This document shows positions 7,049-14,672 of a stretch of DNA of 37,535 bases, in pieces (position 1 is the stretch's first letter; each line of letters starts with the position of its first letter). The notes beneath the pieces were generated by a model. That model was given only the letters and a program-made list of their open reading frames with translations. It had not been told where the DNA came from and did not search any database. The translations under genes were made by a program, and so were the position numbers. The stretch lies in the IMG/VR virus record IMGVR_UViG_3300044966_000230, positions 1-37,535 of that record; one strand, given 5' to 3'. The DNA is from a virus.

Positions 7049-7723
7049 TTAATCCCACGGCAAGTCGTTAGCCGCCTTTTGTCCGAAAATATCGTCAATG
7101 TCGGGTAGTTCCTCAAAGTTCTGAGGCGGCTGCGTTTTAGGTGTAAAATCGTTTTTAAAACTTGCCGTCGTCATTGCCTTGTACTCGTCCGACTCTTTTA
7201 TTTTATCCTGTAAAAACTCGGGCAGCTTCGCGAATACTTGTTGGTCGTGCGCGGTCGGTGTGTAAGTGAATGCCTCGTTAATCGGCGCTGGACATTCGTA
7301 GCCCTTCATAAGCGGCGCAAAGCTGATAATGTTTGCGTAGGTGTTTTCGCCTTTGGTAACGTGGGCAATGTTTACCATGCACGTTTTACCAAGCATCTTA
7401 AAAATATCGAGCTTTGAGGCTTCGCCGTCGGTTAACTTTTTGCCGAGCCATGCAGATACATCGCGGCGTAATAAAGCCTTTTCGTTCATAGATAACGTGT
7501 AAATACTGCGAACATAGTACGGCTGTTCGCCTTTGCTTTCATCGAATACCGCTTTCTCGGTTGGCAGCTCAAATAAGAATTGGACTTTGCGTTTTTTGCC
7601 TGCATAAATACCGCCTTGTTCGGTCGTACCGAGGTCGATAATTTGATAGCAGCGTGCAGGGTAACTACCCTCGGGTGCGATTTGGCGGTTTGCCGTTCCG
7701 CCTACGGGTGCTGTTAAAGCCAT
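7049..7723 (-). CDS. Single-stranded DNA-binding protein-like (DUF669-type)
   Basis: A 224-residue protein with a beta-rich body (SYPARCYQIIDLGTTEQGGI; KRKVQFLFELP; MLGKTCMVNIAH) resembling phage DUF669/OB-fold SSB-like proteins, and an acidic tail ending DDIFGQKAANDLPWD. Acidic tips ending in a hydrophobic residue or Trp-Asp are the partner-docking feature of SSBs (established knowledge). It should coat ssDNA during replication and recombination, beside the exonuclease at 5133. It is followed by a strong hairpin (7019-7043), which may allow higher expression than its downstream genes. Confidence 0.72.
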   Translation of the reverse strand: MALTAPVGGTANRQIAPEGSYPARCYQIIDLGTTEQGGIYAGKKRKVQFLFELPTEKAVFDESKGEQPYYVRSIYTLSMNEKALLRRDVSAWLGKKLTDGEASKLDIFKMLGKTCMVNIAHVTKGENTYANIISFAPLMKGYECPAPINEAFTYTPTAHDQQVFAKLPEFLQDKIKESDEYKAMTTASFKNDFTPKTQPPQNFEELPDIDDIFGQKAANDLPWD

Positions 7724-7748
7724 TTTAAAAAGTATTAAAGGGTTAAAA

Positions 7749-8048
7749 TTAAAGATTCTCAGATTCGAACGAGTGTACTAAGTTGCGGTTAATACCGTCA
7801 ATGACCTCGATAAATAGTTCGCTGAATTTGTTACGCTCAAGCGGTTCAAATAGTCGGTGTTCAACTGGTACGCCTTCGACTTGCTCGCGGTGAAACTTAC
7901 GCGATATGTTTGCCGCGCCTGAATCGCAGCGCGTATAAATTCCTTTCATGCAGCCGTCGTTAACAAGCATCGTCATAACGCCGCTAAGGTGGTCGTAAAA
8001 ATAAAATTCTGTGTTTTGGTAATTGCGGAAAATGGTAACTGTGTCCAT
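7749..8048 (-). CDS. Hypothetical protein at the head of the recombination operon
   Basis: A 99-residue protein (MDTVTIFRNYQNTEFYFYDH...). It has mixed alpha/beta character, two central cysteines (DGCMKGIYTRCDSG) and an acidic C-terminus. No family recognised. It begins just after the terminator at 8071-8099, so it is the first gene of the 8.0-4.3 kb operon, but I find no clear TAnnTTTG promoter before it; read-through or a weak promoter must serve. Confidence 0.6.
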   Translation of the reverse strand: MDTVTIFRNYQNTEFYFYDHLSGVMTMLVNDGCMKGIYTRCDSGAANISRKFHREQVEGVPVEHRLFEPLERNKFSELFIEVIDGINRNLVHSFESENL

Positions 8049-8070
8049 GTGTATGATTGTATAAGGGTTT

Positions 8071-8099
8071 AAAAAGAAAGGGGCGGTTATTAGCCGCCC
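8071..8099 (-). terminator. Intrinsic terminator of the 73-aa moron-like gene
   Basis: GGGCGG (8081-8086) pairs with CCGCCC (8094-8099) around a 7-nt loop. On the minus strand it is followed by CTTTCTTTTT. It lies 10 nt behind the stop codon at 8110. The stem sequence repeats that at 681-699. Confidence 0.75.
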
Positions 8100-8109
8100 G
8101 TGAGGGTTA

Positions 8110-8331
8110 TTATTTGAATGTTATCTCATTTAGTCCTTGACCATAAAAAAATTCAAAGCGAGCGATTTCTTTAGAGCCTTGTGTTATTGTTGCCCATAAA
8201 GATTCATTTGTTGGGCGGTATTCATATTGCTTCGCTAATTTCATTTCAATGAAATCAGGGCTTACATTAAGTTCTGTAGAAACTTGGTTGAAGCAGTAGC
8301 TTCCTTCGAATAAACTAATTGTTGTTGTCAT
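8110..8331 (-). CDS. Small hypothetical protein with its own promoter and terminator (moron-like)
   Basis: A 73-residue protein starting MTTTISLFEGSYCFNQVSTE, mixed alpha/beta, no known motif. A full Bacteroidota promoter (8368-8398) lies upstream and a terminator (8071-8099) downstream, so it forms an independent transcription unit between lysis and recombination operons. The promoter and AT-rich leader closely match those of 708-935 and 17438-17842, pointing to shared control, possibly very early expression. Function unknown. Confidence 0.7.
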   Translation of the reverse strand: MTTTISLFEGSYCFNQVSTELNVSPDFIEMKLAKQYEYRPTNESLWATITQGSKEIARFEFFYGQGLNEITFK

Positions 8332-8367
8332 GGTGTAAATTTTTGAGTGTGTAATTGTTTAACACTG

Positions 8368-8398
8368 CAAACATACAACCTTTATTTGAAATTGCAAT
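8368..8398 (-). promoter_or_regulatory. Bacteroidota-type promoter for the gene at 8110-8331
   Basis: Minus strand ATTG (8398-8395), 19-nt spacer, TATGTTTG (8375-8368). The -7 octamer and spacing are identical to those at 964-994 and 17871-17901; the -33 box differs by one base. The leader is about 30 nt and again contains TTAAACA. Confidence 0.75.
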
Positions 8399-8452
8399 AC
8401 CTTTACAAAAATAAATGCAAAATAATTTATAAAGTGTTGATTTTCAACGCTC

Positions 8453-9097
8453 CTAATTTTGCGCCCGTGCGATACCGAAACCGATAACCGCCCCGAAACC
8501 GACCTTTGCCGCCGTTGTTTCGTACCATTTTTTGCGCGGTTGCTCGATTACAAAGCTGCGCAGCCCTTCGGCTACCATGTTCGGGTTATCGATTGCAACC
8601 CTAACCACGCTTTCGCGCTTACGAAACGGGAAAACGCCGCGTAAAGTGTCGCCTATACCTACCGAAATAGTAGCTGGTATGCTTAAACTATCGATTTGAA
8701 GGTATCCGAGGCGGTTAATTTTGCCCGTAATACTAAACCAGCGTTCAAACTTTTGAAATTCACGCGGCAAAACAAGCGCGGGAACGGTGTCATGTATATA
8801 AATCGGGTCGCCTAACGCTATTTTTGTCTTAAAAACGGTGCGCGTAACGACCTCGACCGCTGCTTTTGGCTTATCGATTCGCAACTTTTCGGTTAAGTCC
8901 TTAAGTTCTGTGATTTGTTGCCCCTGAGTGTAAATCGTTAAGGAATCGTTTAGGCGCGTTTTAACGAACTTTTGTTCGGTTAGTGTGGTTTGCGCTTGTT
9001 GATTGCACGAACGTAGCAATATGAGGCTTAAAATGGCTAAAAATAGCAATCTTTCAGCCCAAACGTAGCTTACTGATGTATTGGTCGATTCTTTCAC
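8453..9097 (-). CDS. Membrane-anchored spanin-like lysis protein
   Basis: A 214-residue protein with an N-terminal membrane segment (AERLLFLAILSLILLRSC, residues ~14-31) that ends in a cysteine, so it may be a signal anchor or lipoprotein-type end. A coiled-coil/periplasmic region follows and a glycine-rich hydrophobic C-terminus (VGFGAVIGFGIARAQN) that could be a second membrane segment. This layout next to lysozyme and holin-like genes fits an inner-membrane/envelope spanin function, inferred. The start is GTG 9097, inside the 52-aa gene (44-nt overlap); no ATG exists nearby in this frame. Confidence 0.55.
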   Translation of the reverse strand: MKESTNTSVSYVWAERLLFLAILSLILLRSCNQQAQTTLTEQKFVKTRLNDSLTIYTQGQQITELKDLTEKLRIDKPKAAVEVVTRTVFKTKIALGDPIYIHDTVPALVLPREFQKFERWFSITGKINRLGYLQIDSLSIPATISVGIGDTLRGVFPFRKRESVVRVAIDNPNMVAEGLRSFVIEQPRKKWYETTAAKVGFGAVIGFGIARAQN

Positions 9098-9212
9098 GGC
9101 ATTTAGCTTGTTCGTTTAGTATTGCTTTAGCAACGCTGGGCGGCATTTCGCGTTCGGTTAGGTAAATCTTTAGAACTTTAATCAGCCGCTTATCAATTTG
9201 TTTATCATTCAT
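9054..9212 (-). CDS. 52-aa small helical protein, coupled between PAS-HisKA and spanin-like genes
   Basis: A 52-residue basic helical protein starting MNDKQIDKRLIKVLKIYLTE and ending SKLRLG. ATG 9212 overlaps the stop of the PAS-HisKA gene as ATGA and its end overlaps the next gene by 44 nt, as expected for a real gene in a packed operon. It has no membrane segment. Function unknown. Confidence 0.6.
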   Translation of the reverse strand: MNDKQIDKRLIKVLKIYLTEREMPPSVAKAILNEQAKCRERIDQYISKLRLG

Positions 9213-9775
9213 ATTTGGCGTGTTGCTTTCTTAACTAATACTTTAACTGCTTCATCCAAATTTACAACCGATTCCTCTAACATCCGCAAAAGGTCGGCGC
9301 GTTCGCTTTCTGAAATCGCTTTATTGGTACTTATCAACTTAACCAAACCACTAACCGAGGTTAATGGCTGCCGTAATTCATGCGAAAGCATAAATCTAAA
9401 TTCTTCAAGTAATACCCTTTGGCGTTCGTGTTCGTGCGCGCTTATGCTTGTTACATCAACGAGCTGAAAGCCGATAAAATGCACCGCGCCCATAATTGTA
9501 TAAATATTCCAAACATTGAAACGCTCGGATAAATTCTTTTGCTTCGTTCGGGCGTAAACTCGCGAGGGTTCGGGCTGTTTATCTTTAGCCCTTTTAACGG
9601 CTTCTATTAACGTTTCTTTATCCTCAGGGCTGCTAACTATGTCAACGATGTTTTTCGGCTTTATATGGCTCGCGTAATGCTTAAAAAGTTCGTTGGCGCT
9701 TACTATCGTACCGTCCGTTTCGGTAACAACGTAAAAAAGGTCTAAAGAATTTTCTAAAATGTAAACGGTAGACAC
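9209..9775 (-). CDS. PAS-HisKA protein: histidine-kinase fragment without an ATPase domain
   Basis: A 188-residue protein. Residues ~8-115 form a PAS-like sensor domain (NSLDLFYVVTETDGTIVSAN... RFNVWNIYTIMGAVHFIGFQ). Residues ~125-188 form a HisKA dimerisation/phosphoacceptor hairpin with an H-box, FRFMLSHELRQPLTSVSGLV, containing the phosphorylatable His and the following Glu-Leu-Arg-x-Pro-Leu. The protein stops there: no N, G1, F or G2 boxes of a HATPase domain exist. It cannot phosphorylate itself. It could be phosphorylated in trans by a host kinase, act as a decoy for host two-component signalling, or time lysis, given its lysis-operon site. Start is GTG 9775, right behind a TAnnTTTG element. 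Confidence 0.8.
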   Translation of the reverse strand: MSTVYILENSLDLFYVVTETDGTIVSANELFKHYASHIKPKNIVDIVSSPEDKETLIEAVKRAKDKQPEPSRVYARTKQKNLSERFNVWNIYTIMGAVHFIGFQLVDVTSISAHEHERQRVLLEEFRFMLSHELRQPLTSVSGLVKLISTNKAISESERADLLRMLEESVVNLDEAVKVLVKKATRQI

Positions 9776-9779
9776 ATTG

Positions 9780-9812
9780 CAAAAATAAGCAATAGTGTTA
9801 AATTATACTAAA
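9780..9812 (-). promoter_or_regulatory. Possible promoter for a leaderless PAS-HisKA mRNA
   Basis: Minus strand TATTTTTG (9787-9780) matches TAnnTTTG; a poor -33 (TTTA) lies about 21 nt upstream. The GTG start (9775) begins 4 nt after the -7 element, so the mRNA would have almost no leader. Moderate support because only the -7 box is good. Confidence 0.4.
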
Positions 9813-9815
9813 CGT

Positions 9816-10211
9816 TTATACGTTTCTCAAATCAGTAAAAAGCGAACGCCACGCAGCGCCGCAACCGATTAAATACTTTGCCGAAAGCCACAAGGTAAAA
9901 CTAAACACAACTCCGTTTAAAAGTATATCGTAATTCATAGGCGTTTCAAAATCTTGGGTATTTCTTACGGGTTGACTTTTGAGCGTGTAGGTTGTGGGTT
10001 GTGGGTATAATGATAAATCGCACGGGCTAATTGTATCGAATGCGGTTAAAACTACTTGAGGCTTTGGGTGAACATAAGCCCCCGAAATAATAGCCTCATA
10101 CGATTCTTTGTTCGCATTCACGAAAGCCGTGTCAACCTCATAGCTCATAGTGTCCACGTTGAGCTTATTGTGGCGTGCAATCTTGACGGTATCTCTACGA
10201 ATCTGCTGCAT
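9816..10211 (-). CDS. Hypothetical protein with a C-terminal membrane segment (lysis region)
   Basis: A 131-residue protein. The N-terminal two thirds are soluble and Thr/Pro-rich. A hydrophobic stretch, ILLNGVVFSFTLWLSAKYLIG (about residues 96-116, shown as ILLNGVV...AKYLIG), can cross the membrane once. It overlaps the holin-like gene by 17 nt and sits in the lysis operon, so an antiholin, pinholin partner or spanin component is possible. Family not recognised. Confidence 0.5.
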   Translation of the reverse strand: MQQIRRDTVKIARHNKLNVDTMSYEVDTAFVNANKESYEAIISGAYVHPKPQVVLTAFDTISPCDLSLYPQPTTYTLKSQPVRNTQDFETPMNYDILLNGVVFSFTLWLSAKYLIGCGAAWRSLFTDLRNV

Positions 10212-10401
10212 CGTCTTTAGCTTTTGGAATGTACCCAGCGGCGATTAGCGTTGCTACAATTGCCGCGAGAGTTTCGGTTGAAATGACTTTAAAGATTAGC
10301 AAGAATATTGAAACTAATATCATAAGGCTTCCGATAGTGCTACGCCAATGCTTGACAATTATGTCTATGATTCGCCTCGGTTTAGTAGCACGTTTTCGCA
10401 T
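10195..10401 (-). CDS. Holin-like small membrane protein
   Basis: A 68-residue protein: basic N-terminus (MRKRATKPRRIIDIIVKHWR), then a hydrophobic segment (IGSLMILVSIFLLIFKVI, ~24-41), a short turn, a second weakly hydrophobic segment (LAAIVATLIAAGYI, ~45-58) and a charged tail (PKAKDDAADS). Size, two membrane segments, charged ends and the position right after the lysozyme gene fit a class II holin, which would form membrane lesions that release the endolysin. Function inferred from topology and context. Confidence 0.6.
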   Translation of the reverse strand: MRKRATKPRRIIDIIVKHWRSTIGSLMILVSIFLLIFKVISTETLAAIVATLIAAGYIPKAKDDAADS

Positions 10402-10447
10402 AGGTTAAAATACGCGAAAGCATTGCAAGCGTTGGGGCAATTGCGCC

Positions 10448-10906
10448 CTAAACTTTACAAAGTGAGAAATATAGGTTTGCCTCTTCGCGTCTGCGATTGG
10501 TTAGCCCTGAAAGCACCTTGCCGCCTGCCTTGTTCCATCTTAGGAACTCATCCAATATGCTTGGGTCTGCGTTGTTGGCTTTTGCCTTTCTTAGCAACGT
10601 GGATTTAATGAGCGCACCCGTGCCGACATTGTAGGCAAAGCATACCAACGCATCGAACTGGCATTGGTTAATGTTCGGTAGGTGCTTATTTACCGCTGCC
10701 TCAAATGGCTCAAGCGTTGCAAGTAGCAATTGCGTTGCCTCCTTTTCGCTTGTCAACTTTTCGCCAAGTATTACCTTCTTGCCGTTCGGGTAGCGTGTTG
10801 AGCCGTAGCCTATCGTAGGAACGCCAGCAGGGCAAACATAACTCGTGAGCCTCAAGCCCTCGTACTTCTTAATCAAATTAAGTCCGAGAATAGAGGTGCT
10901 GCGCAT
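10448..10906 (-). CDS. Endolysin, GH24 T4-type lysozyme
   Basis: A 152-residue muramidase that cleaves peptidoglycan at the end of infection. The N-terminal active site reads LIKKYEGLRLTSYVCPAGVP then TIGYG, giving the catalytic Glu (~17), Cys in place of the usual Asp (~26) and Thr (~32). The E-C-T variant occurs in a known subgroup of phage lysozymes. C-terminal features (CQFDALVCFAYNVG; NRRREEANLY) complete the GH24 fold. I chose ATG 10906; the frame is open to 10951, but those 15 codons overlap the upstream gene and are not needed by the domain. No signal peptide, so release needs a holin. Confidence 0.9.
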   Translation of the reverse strand: MRSTSILGLNLIKKYEGLRLTSYVCPAGVPTIGYGSTRYPNGKKVILGEKLTSEKEATQLLLATLEPFEAAVNKHLPNINQCQFDALVCFAYNVGTGALIKSTLLRKAKANNADPSILDEFLRWNKAGGKVLSGLTNRRREEANLYFSLCKV

Positions 10907-10920
10907 GGTTAGGCTTTTAA

Positions 10921-11388
10921 TTAAAGAATGATATATTGCACTGTACAACAAACTGGAATAACTGCTAAAACCAAAGATAAATTGTCGCTTTTAACTGTTA
11001 AAGCATTGTTAAGAATTGTAATATTTATATTTTCAGCAGTATCAACAACTCCAAGTCCATAACCAAATCCAGTACCAATTGGAATTGGTAATGTAAAACT
11101 TAAAGCGCCAGTTGAAGAAATTGTAAAATCTAAACTTATATTAAAACTAAATGTCAATGTTACAACATCTCCATTTTTTGAATACGTACCATCTGGACCT
11201 CCTGTTGATGTAATTGCTCCTGTTAAACTACTTAAGGTAGGTGCAAAAGACCCGCTTTCTAAAACAGGCAAAAGGCTTGACACCTCAATTTGGCTGCTTG
11301 TATTACTGCTCGTATCAACAATGTACAATACATCGTCTGAAGCTGCTGCCCCTAATACTGGTAAATCGGTTACTTTAACGCCTGCCAT
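10921..11388 (-). CDS. Virion-associated fibre-tip or accessory protein
   Basis: A 155-residue Ser/Thr-rich beta protein with the N-terminus MAGVKVTDLPVLGAAASDDV then LYIVD, a motif repeatedly seen at the start of phage fibre-associated proteins. The rest is repetitive beta sequence (TSTGGPDGTYSKNGDVVTLT). It follows the large fibre gene, so it probably decorates or caps the fibre, or forms part of receptor binding. AT-richer than the fibre gene, which suggests separate acquisition. A 16-bp palindrome (11405-11420) lies upstream of its ATG. Confidence 0.6.
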   Translation of the reverse strand: MAGVKVTDLPVLGAAASDDVLYIVDTSSNTSSQIEVSSLLPVLESGSFAPTLSSLTGAITSTGGPDGTYSKNGDVVTLTFSFNISLDFTISSTGALSFTLPIPIGTGFGYGLGVVDTAENINITILNNALTVKSDNLSLVLAVIPVCCTVQYIIL

Positions 11389-11404
11389 AATGAATGCTTT
11401 TAGT

Positions 11405-11420
11405 TTTGTAAATTTACAAA
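11405..11420. promoter_or_regulatory. 16-bp perfect palindrome before the fibre-tip gene
   Basis: TTTGTAAATTTACAAA is a perfect palindrome between the stop region of the 75-aa gene (the stop TAA is inside it) and ATG 11388. Its core GTAAATTTAC recurs in the palindrome at 16948-16959. It may bind a dimeric regulator, but no evidence of binding can be seen. Confidence 0.4.
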
Positions 11421-11641
11421 TTATTCAGATACGCTAACGCCTTTTCTGAATTATCAAATTGTTGCTCGTTGAACGTGGTGCTTGTGGTGGCAAAGCAATA
11501 CACGCCTGCATCGCAAATGATGTGCAGGCTTTCGCTATCCACTATCTCCCAGTTCGGCTCAATTAGTTGCGCATCAATTTCGCCATTAGCAACGGAAGAA
11601 TAAAACTGAATAGCCTTTGATGTGATGTTTACGTTTATCAT
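11414..11641 (-). CDS. Small protein following the tail fibre
   Basis: A 75-residue protein starting MINVNITSKAIQFYSSVANG. I chose ATG 11641 because it overlaps the fibre gene stop as ATGA; the longer open frame to 11743 would overlap the fibre gene by 106 nt. The sequence reads like a small alpha/beta domain ending FDNSEKALAYLNNL. Possibly a fibre chaperone or accessory protein, by location only. Confidence 0.68.
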   Translation of the reverse strand: MINVNITSKAIQFYSSVANGEIDAQLIEPNWEIVDSESLHIICDAGVYCFATTSTTFNEQQFDNSEKALAYLNNL

Positions 11642-14169
11642 AGTTTCTCGATTAAGTACATTGAGCCTAAACTTATATCGGCTGCGTTTGAGTTTTGAAT
11701 TGTGAAAACAATAAACTGATTCGTAGTCCAATTTATTACGCAAGTCGTGGCGTTAAGTGCAAGGAAGAAATCTGTGCTTTGGCTTATGGTAGCTGTATTT
11801 AAAACCTCAGTGTTATTGGTGCTATTTTTAATTACTAAATGACGCTGAAAGGAATTAAACAAAAAGTTACTCGCACCAGTGTTTTGCCAAGTCCCCAAAA
11901 GAATAGGGCTGCCGCTTAGGTTCGCAGTTGTATTGGCATACATTCGAAGCGCTTGACTTCCTGCCGTTCCCGTTTTGCGTGTCCTATAAGTGATACGAAT
12001 AATATCCCCTGCTGCAAATGTATTCGCAGCAATAGCCTGCGTAAAAACCGCCGTATTTGTAGTACCCGAAAAGCTTGCTGAATCAGTTGTGGATTTATAA
12101 ATTAACGGCAAGCTCGGGAATGAAGCAAGCGTGCCATCCCCTCTAACATATTGCGCGGTCGTGCCTGTTGGCGTGTTAAACTTGCCGTTGAAGGTAGTCC
12201 AATCGCCGCTGCTTAATGCACCTCTGTTGCTTGCGCTGGCAGTTGGTAGGTTGAAGGTGTGCGTGCTGCTTGCCGAGCTGATGCCGAAATCCGTGCCACT
12301 TGTGCCTGTTGCGAAGTTTTGCACTTGCGCCGTCAAGCCGTTTAATGCGTTAAGCCCTGTGGTGAACGTAGTGATTACTTGGCAGAGGTTATTGTCCTCG
12401 GTATGCAAGGTAATGTTACGCCCCGATGTAGTTACGAAAATGCGTATTGCAAGCCTATCAGTTGCAGCCAATACAGTCGAAGGTACTGCAAGGGCAGAAA
12501 CATACAAATCGACCACCGTGCCGCCCGTAATGGCTTCGGGGTTTGTAGACCCTGTTGAAATTAGCGTAAAGGTTGCGCCATCGTACTTGTAAAGCTCCAT
12601 GTAAAAGCTCGGATTGCCGCCGGTATTCGATGCGTTAAAGTAGGTCTCAAAGTTCCAATTGCCTGAAGGGATTGCCAAAAGGCTTGGGTCGCCTGCATCC
12701 GTTATGAATTGTGCAATGTAGCCATCGCCTTGCGCGTTTGTGCGTGTGAAGTTAGTGCCACCTCCAAGCACTGGAACGCGGCTCATTTGGAAGTAGGCAT
12801 TACCTCCAATCGTGCCTTGACTTATTGAGCCGTTGAGGTAATAGTTAACGGATGCGCCACCGCCGCCGCCCAAAGGAAAATTTGCCAAAGAGCCATCGCC
12901 TCGAACGTACTGGCTCACAACTCCATTTGCCGTTATGTCAATGCTTGGTGTAGTGTTTGGATTAGGTACTGCAACGCTGAATGCTGGGTTTGTCGGGTTA
13001 GGTACTGTTGCCGCAACCGATGTAACCGTTCCATTTGTAAGCGTTGGAAACGGCGTAGGTGTTCCAGTTCCATCGAGATAGTCCGAGCTTGTTCCCGTTG
13101 GGGCATCGAACTTGCCGTCAAAGGTGTTCCAATCTGCGCTGCTGAGGTAGCCATCGGTCGTGGTATCGGCTTGGCTTATGCTTATGTCGGGCGTAGTGCC
13201 ACCGCTTGAGGCAATCGGAGCGGTTGCGGTTACATCCTCAACAATGGTCGCAGGAATAGTAGGCTTATTCAATATCTGATTATTGCCGCTCGTAGCGTTC
13301 CAATTCGAAGGCTGTTGAACCGTTGGAAAGCCAACCCCAAGATTAACCCAGTAGCTCGTATTTGTTGGAAGTATTGAATCGTTCGCAGCGATGCAGCGAT
13401 AAACGTTTCCGTTATACCAAACGATGTTTCCTATCGCGTAAGCGTTACCCGTTGCGCTTAAATGGTCGGTCGTAAACGGCAAGGCTATTAATGCACCGCC
13501 GCCACCACCGCCACCAATTGCGATTAACGGGTCGGCGGGTGTACCGTTTCCAATTATTGTTATGCCGTCAACAGCAACCTCGGTTAAGCAAGGGTTACAC
13601 GGCAAAAAGTCGGGCGGTAATGGTATATCGCCCGTGTCGCAAATATCATAACAAGTATCTTCCGAGCCGCTTACTATTTCAACCTCAACCTCGATTACAA
13701 CGGTTGCAAATTCGAAGTTAGGCGGTAACGTTTTGTCGCCCACCGTGTACCCGTTCGGGATTACTTCGTAGCTTACAACGTCGATAATATCTTTAAAACC
13801 ATAATCGCGACCGCTAACCAACTTGAAAACGCGAGAGGCTACCCAGTCGCCCGCATCTTCGCTATCGCATGGTAAATTATTTTTTCTTACTACGGCATAA
13901 GCTGAAAGGTTAAATTTCGTCGAATACATTTGTTTGCATCCGCTAACCCTTAAATTTTCAACTTTTGAAATATTTACTTTGCCACGCTTCGCCCAAAATA
14001 GCGTACCTACTTTAGCGTCGTAATCCGTAACGGGTAGCGCTTGCCCGTCGCCTATGTAGTAAATCCAACCCTTATCGCCTGTAAGCTCACATAAACCGTA
14101 TATGCGGTCGAATATATTACTTACCTCAATTCGTTGGTTTAAACGGTCTATAATGGTTTTTAAAATCAT
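11638..14169 (-). CDS. Large tail fibre / receptor-binding protein
   Basis: An 843-residue fibre. Residues 1-~200 form a virion-attachment region with cysteine pairs (DTCYDICDTGD; LPCNPCLTEV). A poly-Gly hinge (seven Gly near 225) follows, then a long Thr/Asn/Gly-rich shaft. Repeats seen: SADWNTFDGKFDAPTGT versus SGDWTTFNGKFNTPTGT, and YVRGDGSLANFP versus YVRGDGTLASFP. The C-terminal ~170 residues form a beta-rich tip. Repeated GDGxLAxFP segments are common in fibres of Bacteroidota phages. It begins by ATGA overlap with the tail-completion-type gene. Should bind the host surface receptor. Confidence 0.82.
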   Translation of the reverse strand: MILKTIIDRLNQRIEVSNIFDRIYGLCELTGDKGWIYYIGDGQALPVTDYDAKVGTLFWAKRGKVNISKVENLRVSGCKQMYSTKFNLSAYAVVRKNNLPCDSEDAGDWVASRVFKLVSGRDYGFKDIIDVVSYEVIPNGYTVGDKTLPPNFEFATVVIEVEVEIVSGSEDTCYDICDTGDIPLPPDFLPCNPCLTEVAVDGITIIGNGTPADPLIAIGGGGGGGALIALPFTTDHLSATGNAYAIGNIVWYNGNVYRCIAANDSILPTNTSYWVNLGVGFPTVQQPSNWNATSGNNQILNKPTIPATIVEDVTATAPIASSGGTTPDISISQADTTTDGYLSSADWNTFDGKFDAPTGTSSDYLDGTGTPTPFPTLTNGTVTSVAATVPNPTNPAFSVAVPNPNTTPSIDITANGVVSQYVRGDGSLANFPLGGGGGASVNYYLNGSISQGTIGGNAYFQMSRVPVLGGGTNFTRTNAQGDGYIAQFITDAGDPSLLAIPSGNWNFETYFNASNTGGNPSFYMELYKYDGATFTLISTGSTNPEAITGGTVVDLYVSALAVPSTVLAATDRLAIRIFVTTSGRNITLHTEDNNLCQVITTFTTGLNALNGLTAQVQNFATGTSGTDFGISSASSTHTFNLPTASASNRGALSSGDWTTFNGKFNTPTGTTAQYVRGDGTLASFPSLPLIYKSTTDSASFSGTTNTAVFTQAIAANTFAAGDIIRITYRTRKTGTAGSQALRMYANTTANLSGSPILLGTWQNTGASNFLFNSFQRHLVIKNSTNNTEVLNTATISQSTDFFLALNATTCVINWTTNQFIVFTIQNSNAADISLGSMYLIEKL

Positions 14170-14672
14170 GCTCCCAGTTGTTTATTAATTTGTTCAATTA
14201 CTAACTCCTCATGTATTCGTAAAAATTCCTTTTCTTCTTCCTCGGTTGGTAAAAATATAATACCATAACCTCTAAAGGAATCGTAGCGCGGGTTAACCTC
14301 TTTACCGAATTGTAAGCCTTGCGCCTTTGCGTATTCTAAATCATTAAGCATTAACGCAGCGGCTAACCCTTGTTCGAGTATCGGCTCGTTTAAAAAGTTA
14401 CGCCGTAAAAAGCCCGTTAATTCGAGCGGTATAGGGCGGCGCTCTTTTATTTTCGTGTAAGCGGGTGAATAGGGCGTTTGATAATCGCCTCCACGCCGTG
14501 CGGGTAATGGTATTTTTTCGCCCGCCGTGTTGAGGTTACCGCCTGAAGTTTCAAAGATTCGATTGTACATTAAGCGGCGTAATTCGATAGCGGCTAAGTA
14601 CAAAGGTTCGAAATTATCGAGCCATTGATTGTAAAGCGCCTCAGTTCGTTTTTTCGCCTCCTCGGGTGTCAT
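14166..14672 (-). CDS. Virion morphogenesis / tail-completion-like protein
   Basis: A 168-residue protein with helical N-terminus and the segment PAYTKIKERRPIPLELTGFL then RRNF, resembling phage virion morphogenesis or HK97-gp10-like neck proteins. The C-terminus is an acidic helix (EEEEKEFLRIHEELVIEQIN). It lies between the head-associated 342-aa gene and the fibre, with ATGA overlaps on both sides. Probably part of the head-tail connector; moderate certainty. Confidence 0.6.
   Translation of the reverse strand: MTPEEAKKRTEALYNQWLDNFEPLYLAAIELRRLMYNRIFETSGGNLNTAGEKIPLPARRGGDYQTPYSPAYTKIKERRPIPLELTGFLRRNFLNEPILEQGLAAALMLNDLEYAKAQGLQFGKEVNPRYDSFRGYGIIFLPTEEEEKEFLRIHEELVIEQINKQLGA

Noticed and set aside
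13488-13515. Poly-Gly codon run in the fibre gene as a programmed slippage site
   Set aside because: The run mixes GGT, GGC and GGG-poor codons and keeps frame into matching sequence; no alternative frame extends usefully.
12933-13721. Small frames inside the fibre gene on both strands
   Set aside because: They arise from Gly/Thr/Asn-rich repeats read in other frames, with no starts coupled to neighbours.
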